Shown here one piece after another: positions 24,536 to 33,445 of a stretch of DNA of 64,000 nucleotides. The DNA is taken from NCBI GenBank assembly GCA_006969625.1, contig CP030885.1:496001-560000 (forward strand). Direction: 5' to 3'. Position numbers and translations under genes: made by a program. The notes under the pieces were generated by a model. The model was given only the letters and a program-made list of their open reading frames with translations. It was not told the DNA's origin and did not search any database. This DNA is from Rhodospirillaceae bacterium (GTDB lineage: Bacteria > Pseudomonadota > Alphaproteobacteria > Kiloniellales > DSM-21159). The stretch's first letter is position 1, and every line of letters begins with the position of its first letter.

Positions 24536-27226
24536 CTATACCCTGATCAGGCGGTTCACGGCGAAGGCGAGGAGCAGGGGCCAGGCGATCCAGTTGAGCA
24601 GCATGATGAGCGCGCCCCAGTCCTCCGCCGAAAGGCCGAGCCTCCAGCCCGGGCAGGTGTCAAGGCTGCGGTCCGCATCCGCCTCGGCGCCGGAGAGGTG
24701 CCGGAGCGCCGCCGGCCAGACGGTGTGGTCGAAGCCGTAGCACATCGACGCGTCGGAGCGCAGCCTCCAGTCGTCGCGCACGAACAAGCTGACGACCGGC
24801 AGGTGGTGCTCGATCGACACCATGTAGCCCGAGGAGGTGCTCCACCGCTCGGGTGGCGCGCCGTGGCGGATCGGGTAGCCCGGCGCCCAGGCGGGGTCGA
24901 CGCCCAGAGCCTCTGCCGCCGGCTGGTAGTTCTGCGGCGTCAGGAAGGCCGGGAGCATCAGCAGCCAGAAGCCGAAGACGAGCCAGAACAGTCGCCCGGG
25001 ATCGGTACCGAAGCCGAGCAGGCCGTCGAAAACCAGGTGCCCGGCCCAGGCGAAGGGGCTCTGCACCGCGTGCCAGACGCGCGCGACGGGGCGCCCCGCC
25101 AAGGCCTTCGGCGCGTCCCGCCGCAGGCGGCGGAAGCGTACGCGCACCATGCGGCGGTAGACGAAGTCCGCATCCTCCGAATGGCCGCGATTGCGCAGAT
25201 TGCTCTCGACGGCCATGTAGGTGGATCTGCGGAAGCCCTCAGCCGCGTCGAGGACGGAGGCGTAGGTGTCGCGGCGCGCAACGCCGCTGCGGCCGTCCGG
25301 ATCGAGGTTCCATAGCGAGACCTTGACGTCGCGCAGGTCGAGCGGCCGCGGGATGCGAAGGCCACGCCCGTCCTGCGTCGGCTGCGGGCGCGGCAGGGTG
25401 AAGCGGTCGAGCGAGGCGTTGGCGAGGATCAGGCCAACCTCCTTGGCTTGCTCCCCGGTGCTGCTCTCGAAGGACTGGAACGAGAGCGCCAGTTCCCCGA
25501 TCGTCGCGCCGGACAGGTCGATGGCGCCGGGAATGACGGCGTGGCAGCCCGTCGGGTAGCCGTCGGCCTCCGGCGCGACGCCGATCATCAGCGCCTCGCG
25601 CGCCTTCTCCGCATTCGCCGCGCGCGCCTTTTCGGCCGCCTCGCCGTCTTCGGCCTCGGCCTCAAAGAAGAAGCGCCGCTCTGCGCCGGCGCCCTCTCCC
25701 TCCTGCACGTTCTCGTCGAACTCGAAGGGTTCGAACAGCTTCACGGTGCCCTTCACGACGATGTCGCGAGCGTCGACGCGGCCCGCTGCCGGTTCGTGGC
25801 GGACCGCGAGGTCGCGCGAGGCGTCGATGCCGTCCGTGCGCAGCTCCAGCCCCGTCAGGTCGAGGTCGTTGTCGCAGGTGAGGTTGGTGAGCGAAAGGGC
25901 GCGCGTGCGCGTCGCCAGGTGGCCCAGGGCCCGGGCCGCGCCGTCCCGTTCGCCGCCGCTCAGCAGGTCGAAGCCGGCGGTGGCAAGAGAGCGAAAGGCG
26001 ACGTCGCGCACCACGTGGGTGTCGTCGAGCAGGATGCGTCCGGTGACGGTGGCGTTCGTCAGGTCCAGCACGCCACCGATCTCGCAGCCCATCACGGCCA
26101 GGTCGCCATGCACCAGGCTGCGCAGCGACGAGGGCACGCGCCCGGCGATCGGCCGGTCCGTCTGCCGGTTGAGCAGGGCAGCGCGCGACCAGAAGCCGAG
26201 ATCGCCGGTGATGCGGGTGTTGGCGATGGAGACGCCGCGCCGACTTCGCGGCGCTGCCTGGCCCGTCACGACGCAGCCCGGCACCAGGAGATCGCCGTCG
26301 ATCGTCGAACTGACGATCGCCATGCCGCCGAAGCTGGGCGGCGTGTCGTCCACCGAGTAGCCGAACTGCAGGACCCCGCAGGTCGTATTCCGCAAGTTGA
26401 GCAAGCCACCGATCTGCGTGTTATGAAGGTCGAGGTACCCGACCGTGGCGGCGATCAGGTTGACGTCGCCCGTGATCGTCGTCCGTTCCAACACTCGCTG
26501 GCCGTCCGACTGGTCCTGCGCGAGGACCGGACGGTCGAACAGCACGCTCTCCAGCCGGCAGCTCCAGAACTGCAGGTCGCCTTGGATTTGGGCGCCCGAC
26601 AGTCTCACTTCGCCCCGAAAGCGACTTTTCTGCGCAGCAATGCCTCGCCCGAAGATCGCCATGCCGTCGCGCCCGCCTTCGGACGACCTCGAGGCGATCC
26701 GCGTATCCCCCATGACCTCCGTGCCGATCAGAGAGAGCGCATTGTCCAGCTTGGCGGCCGTCAGGTCCAGCGACCCGCCGACACGCAGTCCCTCGGCGCG
26801 AATCATGCCGTTCATGCTGGCCTGCGCGGGCGCTCCGCCGTACTGCACGCGGATGCCGCTGAGGTCCAGGTCGCCCTCGACCTGTACGCCGCGCAGGTCG
26901 AGGGAGATGGCCTCTTCGAGGTTCTTTCCGTCGGCCGAGGGCTGGGTGCGGACCACGCCGTCGCTGAACGACAGGGACCCCCCGATACGCGAGTTGCGCA
27001 CCGTTACGGTCTTGGCGAAGGCGCATCCGGACAAGTCGAGGGACCGGGCGAAGCGGCATTCCGAGATGTCGACCTCGCCCCAGAAGGTGACGTCCAAAGC
27101 ACGCACGGCGCCCGGAACCTCGCGGCCGTAGAGGACGACATTGCCGCGCACCTCGCGGCCCTCGATGCGCTCCGTATCGCCGTCCAGGAAATGGCGGATG
27201 AACTCGGCCGGAGAAAGCGCGCTCAT
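24536..27226 (-). CDS. Large beta-helix-repeat membrane protein (pentapeptide-like), function unknown
   Basis: 896 residues. From about residue 60 to 600 it is built of repeating hydrophobic/Gly units such as GGSLDLTAAKLDNALSL, EGDLDLSGIRVQ, ITGDVNLIAATVGYLDLHNT and IGGVLDLTNATVTGRILLDD, giving a right-handed, pentapeptide- or bactofilin-like solenoid. An acidic insert (EGEGAGAERRFFFEAEAEDG) and a basic segment follow. Membrane helices are near LFWLVFGFWLLMLPAFL and, at the C-terminus, WGALIMLLNWIAWPLLLAFA, enclosing a loop with EHHLPVVSLFVRDDW and two cysteines. A solenoid with this C-terminal two-helix unit resembles poorly characterised membrane-associated beta-helix proteins. The ATG at 27226 overlaps the upstream stop (ATGA). 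Function unknown. Confidence 0.8.
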   Translation of the reverse strand: MSALSPAEFIRHFLDGDTERIEGREVRGNVVLYGREVPGAVRALDVTFWGEVDISECRFARSLDLSGCAFAKTVTVRNSRIGGSLSFSDGVVRTQPSADGKNLEEAISLDLRGVQVEGDLDLSGIRVQYGGAPAQASMNGMIRAEGLRVGGSLDLTAAKLDNALSLIGTEVMGDTRIASRSSEGGRDGMAIFGRGIAAQKSRFRGEVRLSGAQIQGDLQFWSCRLESVLFDRPVLAQDQSDGQRVLERTTITGDVNLIAATVGYLDLHNTQIGGLLNLRNTTCGVLQFGYSVDDTPPSFGGMAIVSSTIDGDLLVPGCVVTGQAAPRSRRGVSIANTRITGDLGFWSRAALLNRQTDRPIAGRVPSSLRSLVHGDLAVMGCEIGGVLDLTNATVTGRILLDDTHVVRDVAFRSLATAGFDLLSGGERDGAARALGHLATRTRALSLTNLTCDNDLDLTGLELRTDGIDASRDLAVRHEPAAGRVDARDIVVKGTVKLFEPFEFDENVQEGEGAGAERRFFFEAEAEDGEAAEKARAANAEKAREALMIGVAPEADGYPTGCHAVIPGAIDLSGATIGELALSFQSFESSTGEQAKEVGLILANASLDRFTLPRPQPTQDGRGLRIPRPLDLRDVKVSLWNLDPDGRSGVARRDTYASVLDAAEGFRRSTYMAVESNLRNRGHSEDADFVYRRMVRVRFRRLRRDAPKALAGRPVARVWHAVQSPFAWAGHLVFDGLLGFGTDPGRLFWLVFGFWLLMLPAFLTPQNYQPAAEALGVDPAWAPGYPIRHGAPPERWSTSSGYMVSIEHHLPVVSLFVRDDWRLRSDASMCYGFDHTVWPAALRHLSGAEADADRSLDTCPGWRLGLSAEDWGALIMLLNWIAWPLLLAFAVNRLIRV

Positions 27227-29007
27227 GACGCCGCCGCCTCCTCGAACCTCGACAGGATGAAATGGGTCTTCGGCGAATGGGCGTAGGCTCGAACAGAAAC
27301 GTCCTGCAGAATGGGTTCGTCGTCCAGCATCTCGATGATGCCGTTCTCGAAAACCCTGAAGGTGGCGCGGAAGAACGCGAACTCGTAGCAGACGACGGCA
27401 TCGACGAGGAAGCTGTCGATTTCCGGGTTTTCCGGATAGCCGCGATGCCCGTGCCACACGCGCGGCGGTATCAGAAACCGGCGCAGGAGTTGTCGCTGTT
27501 GGTGGTGGAAGCCACGCCACTCGACGTCCTGTTCCGAGGAGACGATGTGGAAGGCGCCGGCGCCGCCGAAGACGTACTCGCAGAAGAACTCGACATAGTC
27601 CGGGGCCGTCTCGGCGCCGAGCCTGAAGTTTCCAAGCGCCGACAGCGCCGCATTCAGGCGATGGAAGGTCGGCGAGGTGCCGTCCAGCGGCACGTGACGT
27701 CCGATGAAGCGCAGCACGTCTGCAGCACGGACGGGCGAGACTGGTCCACTCATCGAGGTCCGAACGCTCAACTGCTCCGGAAGCTTGTCCGTGGTCGGGA
27801 CATCCGCCTCGTCCGCGGCCCAGAGCAGGTTCGTCTTGCGTGCGCGTCCACCGACATGTTCGGTGATCTCGATCAGGTCGTAGCCGCGATAGAATCCCAC
27901 CGGGCGAAGCCGCGCGGTCGTCGGCCAGCGGTACAGTTCGCGGTCCGCTGGCGTCGCCACGTCCCAAATGCTGCGCTCCGGCCCGCCCGATCGCGGGGCG
28001 ACGCTGGGGTCGATGTAGATGTCCCATTGGGCCGCGTTTAGATACTCGACGAAGGCCTTGGCTTTGGCGGCCATCTCCTCGTCTTCGGGCGGCAAGAGGC
28101 GCTTCCACGGCCGTTCCGCGTCGCGCTGGCGCTTCATCTCCCAAGCCGCTGCGGTGACCGCCTCCGGGTCGCCGATCAGGCCCTCGTGATGCCAAAGCGG
28201 ATCCGTCGCCGGGTCGGTGGCGGCCTGCTCGAGAGCGCGGTCTCGCCAGCCGACGTCGGTCACGAAGAGGCGCGGGTTGGGCTGGCCGAGCCAGCGGCGT
28301 TGGCGGTGGCCCAGCGGCGCTGGCGGCGGCTCGAGGTCGTCCCGAAGCGTCAGCGTCGCCTGGCTGAGAACGGTCGCCAAGCGAAAGCAGCCCCAGGTCT
28401 CCGCCGCTTGGCACAGGCACGGTACGATGCGTCCTGGCTGGCCAGGCTGGCGGGCGTAAACGAGCAGATTCGTGCTCGGCCCCGTCAGCGCCTCCGCAAG
28501 CGTGTATCCCGCGACCGCCGCTCTGAGAGACTCGTCGCCATACGCCTCCTCGACGCACGCGGCGCCCGTCTCGATCAGGCTCAGGCCCCGCTCGGCCGGC
28601 TCCGCAAGGCGCCAGAACAGGCGAAAGGCCTCGAGCCGGTCGCTCGTGCTGCCGTTGGCACCGAACTGGCGGCCGATCGCCGCGTTGAGCGTCCGGTCGC
28701 GTCCGTCGCAGGGGGTCAGCAGATGCAGCGTGGGCTCGTGCAGCAGGTGGCCGAAGGCGGCGACGCTGCCGTCGGGATCGTGGAATTCGACCGTCCAGAA
28801 CTCCAGATCCCCATCCGCGTCCGAGTCGGCAGCCACCTGGAAGGAAGTGGGACGCTCCCGCCGCACGGCGCCCTTCGGGCGACCGTAGGCGGTCGGCACG
28901 AACGCCAGCAGGCGCGCGGAAAAGAAGGGAAATGCCTCGCGGAAGCCCTGCAGCGACCACTCGGCGACCTCGCCTGCGGAGCAAAGCCGTTCGGTTTGCA
29001 TCTCCAT
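27223..29007 (-). CDS. Protein of unknown function coupled to beta-helix membrane protein
   Basis: 594 residues, no family recognised. It has no signal peptide or membrane helix, so it is predicted cytosolic. It is rich in Trp/Phe/Arg, with blocks such as LEAFRLFWRLAEPAERGLSL, AAETWGCFRLATVLSQATLT, AAKAKAFVEYLNAAQWDIYI, PVGFYRGYDLIEITEHVGG, DYVEFFCEYVFGGAGAFHIV and CYEFAFFRATFRVFENGIIE. The ATG at 29007 (GAGGG 9 nt upstream) or 29001 is preferred to TTG 29025. An ATGA overlap couples it to the beta-helix protein, so the two probably act together. The pair sits between tRNA-Ser and sbtA, a typical site for acquired genes. Somewhat lower GC than the flanks. Confidence 0.72.
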   Translation of the reverse strand: MEMQTERLCSAGEVAEWSLQGFREAFPFFSARLLAFVPTAYGRPKGAVRRERPTSFQVAADSDADGDLEFWTVEFHDPDGSVAAFGHLLHEPTLHLLTPCDGRDRTLNAAIGRQFGANGSTSDRLEAFRLFWRLAEPAERGLSLIETGAACVEEAYGDESLRAAVAGYTLAEALTGPSTNLLVYARQPGQPGRIVPCLCQAAETWGCFRLATVLSQATLTLRDDLEPPPAPLGHRQRRWLGQPNPRLFVTDVGWRDRALEQAATDPATDPLWHHEGLIGDPEAVTAAAWEMKRQRDAERPWKRLLPPEDEEMAAKAKAFVEYLNAAQWDIYIDPSVAPRSGGPERSIWDVATPADRELYRWPTTARLRPVGFYRGYDLIEITEHVGGRARKTNLLWAADEADVPTTDKLPEQLSVRTSMSGPVSPVRAADVLRFIGRHVPLDGTSPTFHRLNAALSALGNFRLGAETAPDYVEFFCEYVFGGAGAFHIVSSEQDVEWRGFHHQQRQLLRRFLIPPRVWHGHRGYPENPEIDSFLVDAVVCYEFAFFRATFRVFENGIIEMLDDEPILQDVSVRAYAHSPKTHFILSRFEEAAAS

Positions 29008-29183
29008 ACGCAATTCCCTCGACAACCCCAGGTTTAGGGTATCAAGGGCGCGTGCGGCACGGAAGACCGAAGTGCCTGCCGTCGCTATGCGCGCCGCCGA
29101 GACGCCTTGGCGCTTGACCTTTGCGGCGGCACTGCGGATACCCGCAGGCTCTGGGTGCGACGTACGGGGCGGGAGGGAAGCGG

Positions 29184-30215
29184 ATGGACTTGCTGCTGGA
29201 TTTCGCGGCGCGTTTCGTCACGCAGTTCCAGTCGCCGGCGCTGGCGTTCCTGATCGGCGGCATGGCGATCGCCGCGCTGGGCAGCAAGCTCGAGATCCCC
29301 GACGCCATCTACAAGTTTGCCGTCTTTATGCTGCTGATGCGCATCGGCATGAAGGGCGGCATGGAGATTCGCGAGGCGGACCTGGGCGACATGCTGCTGC
29401 CGGCCGCCATCGCCGCGGCGCTGGGCTGCGGCATCGTGCTGCTGGGCCGTGTCAGCCTCGCCCTGCTGCCCGGCGTGAGGACCGAGGACGGCATCGCCAC
29501 CGCCGGGCTGTTCGGCGCGGTCAGCGCCTCGACCCTGGCGGCGGCGATGGTGGTGCTGGAGGCCGACGGCATCGGCTACGAGGCCTGGGTGCCGGCGCTC
29601 TACCCCTTCATGGACATCCCGGCCCTGGTGCTGGCGATCGTGCTCGCCAACCTGCACCTGTCCCGGCGCAAGCGCCGCACCGAGGGCGACGGCGAAACCG
29701 CGCGGGGCGGCCGGGTCGCGGTCTGGGGGATCGTCAAGGAAAGCCTGCAGGGCTCGGCGCTCTCGGCGCTGCTGCTCGGCCTGGCGCTCGGCCTGCTGAC
29801 CCGCCCCGACCCGGTGTTCGAGGCCTTCTACGACCCGCTGTTCCGCGGCCTGCTGTCGGTGCTGATGCTGATCATGGGGATGGAGGCCTACACGCGCCTG
29901 AACGAGCTGCGCCGCGTCGCCCACTGGTACGCCGTCTACGCCGCGCTCGCGCCCTTGGCGCACGGCCTGGTCGCCTTCGGCCTCGGCTACCTGGCGCACC
30001 TGGCCACCGGCTTCAGCCCCGGCGGCGTTATCCTGCTGGCGGTGCTGGCGGGCTCCAGCTCGGACATCTCGGGCCCGCCGACCCTGCGCGCCGCCATCCC
30101 CTCGGCCAACCCCTCGGCCTACATCGGCGCCTCGACCAGCATCGGCACGCCGGTCGCCATCGCCGTCGGCATCCCGCTGTTCGTCGCGCTCGGGCAGATC
30201 GTCTTCGAGATCTGA
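29184..30215 (+). CDS. sbtA: Sodium-dependent bicarbonate transporter SbtA-like permease
   Basis: Inner-membrane permease (343 residues) of the SbtA family, which imports bicarbonate with sodium. About ten hydrophobic helices in two inverted halves are visible. Family signatures: SPALAFLIGGMAIAALGSKL, GLFGAVSASTLAAAMVVLE, and the matching half-motif LAVLAGSSSDISGPPTLRAA with ASTSIGTPVAIAVGIPL. The ATG at 29184 is chosen for its GGGAGGGAAG leader; an open frame back to 29121 exists. A PII-like SbtB regulator lies convergently just downstream. In heterotrophs it may feed carboxylases. Confidence 0.9.
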   Translation: MDLLLDFAARFVTQFQSPALAFLIGGMAIAALGSKLEIPDAIYKFAVFMLLMRIGMKGGMEIREADLGDMLLPAAIAAALGCGIVLLGRVSLALLPGVRTEDGIATAGLFGAVSASTLAAAMVVLEADGIGYEAWVPALYPFMDIPALVLAIVLANLHLSRRKRRTEGDGETARGGRVAVWGIVKESLQGSALSALLLGLALGLLTRPDPVFEAFYDPLFRGLLSVLMLIMGMEAYTRLNELRRVAHWYAVYAALAPLAHGLVAFGLGYLAHLATGFSPGGVILLAVLAGSSSDISGPPTLRAAIPSANPSAYIGASTSIGTPVAIAVGIPLFVALGQIVFEI

Positions 30216-30249
30216 GCGGGCCGTGCTCGGCGCTGTCCCGCGCCGCCGC

Positions 30250-30564
30250 TCAGAACTTGTGCGGCCGCAGGATCTCCACCTCTTCCAGGTAGGTGATGCC
30301 GGAGTAGTTCTCGAAGTAGCGGGCGGCGACCTCGTCGGCGATCCGTTCGGCCATCTCGCGGCTGGCGGCGATCACCTCGATCTTGACGTTGCTGAAGGCG
30401 TCGACCACGGCCGGCCGCCCGGACGAGCGCACGCCACGGCTGCCCTTGCCGGCGGCGGCGACCACCGTGTAGCCGCTGGCGCCGGCCTGCTCGACGATCC
30501 GGGCGACGCCCTCCTGGATCAGCTTCTCGGTGATGATGACGACCTTGGTGGCCTTGTGGGTCAT
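30250..30564 (-). CDS. sbtB: PII-like SbtB regulator
   Basis: Small PII-superfamily protein (104 residues), convergent with sbtA (34 bp between stops). Sequence: KVVIITEKLIQEGVARIVEQ, GYTVVAAAGKGSRGVRSSGR (start of the T-loop region), FSNVKIEVIAASREMAERIA and a C-terminal YSGITYLEEVEILRPHKF. This fits SbtB-type trimers that bind adenine nucleotides and close SbtA, rather than GlnB, since the canonical uridylylation tyrosine region is not present. The opposite orientation to its partner is unusual: most pairs are co-directional. Confidence 0.85.
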   Translation of the reverse strand: MTHKATKVVIITEKLIQEGVARIVEQAGASGYTVVAAAGKGSRGVRSSGRPAVVDAFSNVKIEVIAASREMAERIADEVAARYFENYSGITYLEEVEILRPHKF

Positions 30565-30662
30565 GGCCCGCGCCCTCTTGCCGCATCGTTCTGGCCGCGT
30601 TCGTATGACCGCGTCCGTATGGTGGTAGCCAGGGCTGCGGGGCCGGTCAAGCGCCGGCGCGG

Positions 30663-31010
30663 CTACCCGGTCTCCGGGGGTACGAACAGCGCCAGCCAGA
30701 CGGTCGGCTGTGTCGGGTCGGTCCAGTTCACCCGATGGCGTCGGCGCGCCGGCAGCAGCAGGTGGTCGCCCGGCGCCAGCCGCCGGTCCTCGGCCTCGCC
30801 CTCCAGGCGCAGCCGGGCGGCGCCGCGCAGCAGCAGGACCCATTCGTCGTCCGTCTGATCGTACCAGAAGCCGGTGGGCGAGGCCTGGCCGTGCGAAACG
30901 ATCCGCTCCAGGCGCAGGCCGGGCCGCTCCAGAATCACCCGGGTGTCCTCCTGCGGCCCCGGCGCCGGCAGCTCGGCGAAGAGGTTGAGCAGGTCCGGCG
31001 TGTCTCGCAT
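30663..31010 (-). CDS. Cupin-domain protein
   Basis: 115-residue single-domain cupin. A beta-barrel core is visible: DDEWVLLLRGAARLRLEGEA with the first cupin motif reduced (no His-x-His), then LAPGDHLLLPARRRHRVNWT supplying motif 2 with P and H. The fragment TGFWYDQTDDEWV is typical of small bacterial cupins. The ATG at 31010 is preferred to a much longer open frame upstream. Ligand and metal binding are uncertain because the usual histidines of motif 1 are replaced by D/E. Confidence 0.8.
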   Translation of the reverse strand: MRDTPDLLNLFAELPAPGPQEDTRVILERPGLRLERIVSHGQASPTGFWYDQTDDEWVLLLRGAARLRLEGEAEDRRLAPGDHLLLPARRRHRVNWTDPTQPTVWLALFVPPETG

Positions 31011-31169
31011 GGCGAAGGCGGCTTTCGCGATTCTGGCCCGCACGGGCGAGAGAGAGGATTCCTGTCGCATCCTCCCATCGGCGCGGTCCGCGTCAAGACC
31101 GCGGATTGGCGCGCCGTTGCGCCCGTTTCCGCTCTTGTCCCCGCCGGTCGCCTGCGTCACCTTGGGTGC

Positions 31170-31496
31170 ATGCGCTTGGTTTTTCGGCTTCTTGGCTGGC
31201 TGCTGTTCTTCGCCGGGCTGGTCGTTTTCGCTGGCGACCTCTGGTCCTACCTGACCCTGGACCGCTTGACGCTGATGCCATTCGGCGAGGTCTGGGCCAC
31301 GCTCGACCGCGACAGCCTGGCCGTCGCGCAACCGGCGATCGAGCGGCACGTTTCGGTCTGGCTTTGGCAGAGCGTGATCTTTCCGATGCTGCTGCTGCCT
31401 GCCGCGCCGATCCTGACGGTGCTCGGTATCGTCCTCATCCTGCTGAGCCGGCGCCGCACCCCGCCGCCGGGCAGGAAGCGGATGTTCGGCAGCTAA
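31170..31496 (+). CDS. Small two-helix membrane protein
   Basis: 108 residues with two clear membrane helices, MRLVFRLLGWLLFFAGLVVF and FPMLLLPAAPILTVLGIVLI, separated by a loop (LTLMPFGEVWATLDRDSLAV) and followed by a basic tail RRRTPPPGRKRMFGS. It is presumably an inner-membrane protein with both ends in the cytosol. Similar short proteins occur next to lgt/midA genes in related bacteria, but no function is known to me. It converges with the MidA-like methyltransferase. Confidence 0.7.
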   Translation: MRLVFRLLGWLLFFAGLVVFAGDLWSYLTLDRLTLMPFGEVWATLDRDSLAVAQPAIERHVSVWLWQSVIFPMLLLPAAPILTVLGIVLILLSRRRTPPPGRKRMFGS

Positions 31497-31506
31497 GCGC
31501 CGGGCC

Positions 31507-32613
31507 TTAGCTCTCTTGCGGGAAGCCCGGCGGCACCGGCGCGTTGGCGGCCGTCAGGGCCAGCGCCTTGAACAGCGTGCCCATCCGCTCCGGCGCGGTC
31601 AGGCGCAGCGCGGCGCTGTCCAGGTCGCGCGCCTGCCGCGGGCTGGCGTTGGCCTTCAGCGCTTCGGTGCGCACGGCGATGCCCAGCGCTTGCAGCAGCG
31701 TGGCCTGGGTCACCGGACCGTGGGCGGCGGCGCCGGCCGCACGCGCCGCCTGCGCCAGGGCTTCGAAGTCGACATGGGCGGTCAGGTCGGCTTCGCCGGG
31801 GGCGGCCAGCGGATCGGCATAGGCGTGGCGGCTGATCGCCTGCAGCGTCTCGCCGGGCGCCGAGGGCCAGTAGCCGTAGTCGATCAGCAGGGCGGCCCCG
31901 CCCTGCGCCGCCAAGCGGTGGCCGATCTCGCCGGCCAGCGCTTCGCCGGCGGTGCAGGTCTCCACCAGAGTGCCGACGGGTGCTGCCGCCTTGGCCGGCG
32001 TCAGGCCCGGCGGCGTGCCGGGCAGCGGCGGGCTGAGGGTCCAGGCCAGCCGATCACGTTCTTCTCCGAGGCCGATCCGCCGCTCGGCCCAGCCTTCGGG
32101 CAGGCGCACATACTGGCGGATCGGCAGGGCGTCGAACAGCTCGTTGGCGAGCAGGAACAGCGGCGCCTCGGGCAGCGCCTCCAGTCGCGTCAGCCAGCCT
32201 ACCGGCTGGCCGGCGAGCGTGCGCCGCTGCACTGCGCGCAGGTGCGCGCTGGTCTCGATCAGGATCACTTCCGCCGCCGCCCGGAAGGCCGGCACGACCT
32301 TGAGCGCGCGCAGGGCGTCGGCCATCAGGGTGCCGCGCCCGGGCCCGACTTCGACGAACAGGCAACGCGGCGGACTGCCCTGCTGCTGCCAGCAGGCAGC
32401 GGCCCAGAGGCCGAGCAATTCGCCGAACACCTGGCCGATCTCCGGCGCCGTGGTGAAGTGGCCGGCCGCGCCCAGCGGATTGCCGGCGGCATAAACGCCG
32501 TGCGCCGGGTCGGACAGGCACAGGCTCATGTACTCGGCCACCGACAGCGGCCCCTCGGCCCGGATGCGCCGAACCAGGCGCTCGCGCAGCGGCGGGGCCG
32601 GGCTCGGCGTCAC
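31507..32613 (-). CDS. Class I SAM-dependent methyltransferase, MidA/NDUFAF7 family
   Basis: 368 residues, COG1565. In mitochondria the homologue methylates an arginine of a complex I subunit; the bacterial role is less clear. Signatures: GPLSVAEYMSLCLSDPAHGV, HFTTAPEIGQVFGELLGLWA, motif I VEVGPGRGTLMAD and LLANELFDALPIRQYV. The start is GTG at 32613, overlapping the lgt stop (GTGA). The lgt - midA order is common in alphaproteobacteria. Complex I assembly is the best guess from homology. Confidence 0.9.
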   Translation of the reverse strand: MTPSPAPPLRERLVRRIRAEGPLSVAEYMSLCLSDPAHGVYAAGNPLGAAGHFTTAPEIGQVFGELLGLWAAACWQQQGSPPRCLFVEVGPGRGTLMADALRALKVVPAFRAAAEVILIETSAHLRAVQRRTLAGQPVGWLTRLEALPEAPLFLLANELFDALPIRQYVRLPEGWAERRIGLGEERDRLAWTLSPPLPGTPPGLTPAKAAAPVGTLVETCTAGEALAGEIGHRLAAQGGAALLIDYGYWPSAPGETLQAISRHAYADPLAAPGEADLTAHVDFEALAQAARAAGAAAHGPVTQATLLQALGIAVRTEALKANASPRQARDLDSAALRLTAPERMGTLFKALALTAANAPVPPGFPQES

Positions 32614-33431
32614 GCTGGCTGCCGGCGCCGGGCCCAGACGATCAGAGCGATGCCGCCCAGCAGCATCGGCAGGCTGAGCACCTGGCCCATCGTCGCGCCG
32701 GCGAACAGGAAGCCCAGGTGGGCGTCCGGCTGGCGGAACAGCTCGCCGACGATGCGCGCGGCGCCGTAGCCGGCCAGGAACCAGCCGGTCAGGTAGCCCT
32801 TCCACTTCAGCCCGCCGCGGCGCACCAGCACGAACAGCAGCGCGAACAGCAGCAGGCCCTCCAGCGTCGCCTGATAGAGCTGGCTGGGGTGGCGCGGCAG
32901 TTGCTCCGGGTCGGTCGGGAAGACCATCGCCCAGGGCACCTCGCTGACCCGGCCGTAGAGCTCGCCGTTGACGAAGTTGGCCAGCCGGCCGAGGAACAGG
33001 CCGATCGGCGCGGCGCAGCCGATGATGTCGGTCAGGTGGAAGAAGCCGCCCGCGTGATGGCGCATGAACAGCCACATGGCGGCGATCACGCCCAGCAACC
33101 CACCATGGAAGGCCATGCCGCCTTGCCACACCGCCAGGGCGCTCATCGGGTTCTCCAGGAAGAAGCCCGGCTGGTAGAAAACCACGTAGCCGATGCGCCC
33201 GCCCAGCACCACGCCGAGCGTCGCCCAGACCAGGAAGTCGTCCATGTCCTGCCTCGCCAGGCCGGAGGGCGACTGCGTGGTCAGCCAGCGGGCGTAGCGC
33301 CAGGCCAGCAGCAGCCCGACGATGTAGCTGAGCGCGTACCACCTGATCTGGAAGAAGCCCAGGTCGAGCGCCACCGGGTCGATGCGCGGGTAGGGAATGA
33401 CGGCCAGCAGGGGCGGCAGGGTTTCCAGCAT
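32610..33431 (-). CDS. lgt: Prolipoprotein diacylglyceryl transferase
   Basis: Inner-membrane enzyme (273 residues) that attaches diacylglycerol from phosphatidylglycerol to the lipobox cysteine of prelipoproteins. The Lgt signature GRLANFVNGELYGR is present with its essential Arg/Asn/Glu, plus AVWQGGMAFHGGLLGVI (conserved His) and RHPSQLYQATLEG. About seven membrane helices. The ATG at 33431 lies 15 bp after hldD and the stop overlaps midA, so hldD - lgt - midA form one unit. Likely clients include the lipoprotein at 41.6 kb. Confidence 0.95.
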   Translation of the reverse strand: MLETLPPLLAVIPYPRIDPVALDLGFFQIRWYALSYIVGLLLAWRYARWLTTQSPSGLARQDMDDFLVWATLGVVLGGRIGYVVFYQPGFFLENPMSALAVWQGGMAFHGGLLGVIAAMWLFMRHHAGGFFHLTDIIGCAAPIGLFLGRLANFVNGELYGRVSEVPWAMVFPTDPEQLPRHPSQLYQATLEGLLLFALLFVLVRRGGLKWKGYLTGWFLAGYGAARIVGELFRQPDAHLGFLFAGATMGQVLSLPMLLGGIALIVWARRRQPA

Positions 33432-33445
33432 CCGGGCGCGGCGCC

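Noticed and set aside
24536..28984. A 1482-residue open frame on the minus strand
   Set aside because: Only its last 896 residues look like protein. The upstream part is the shadow of the coupled 594-residue gene in another frame, and ATG 27226 overlaps that gene's stop.
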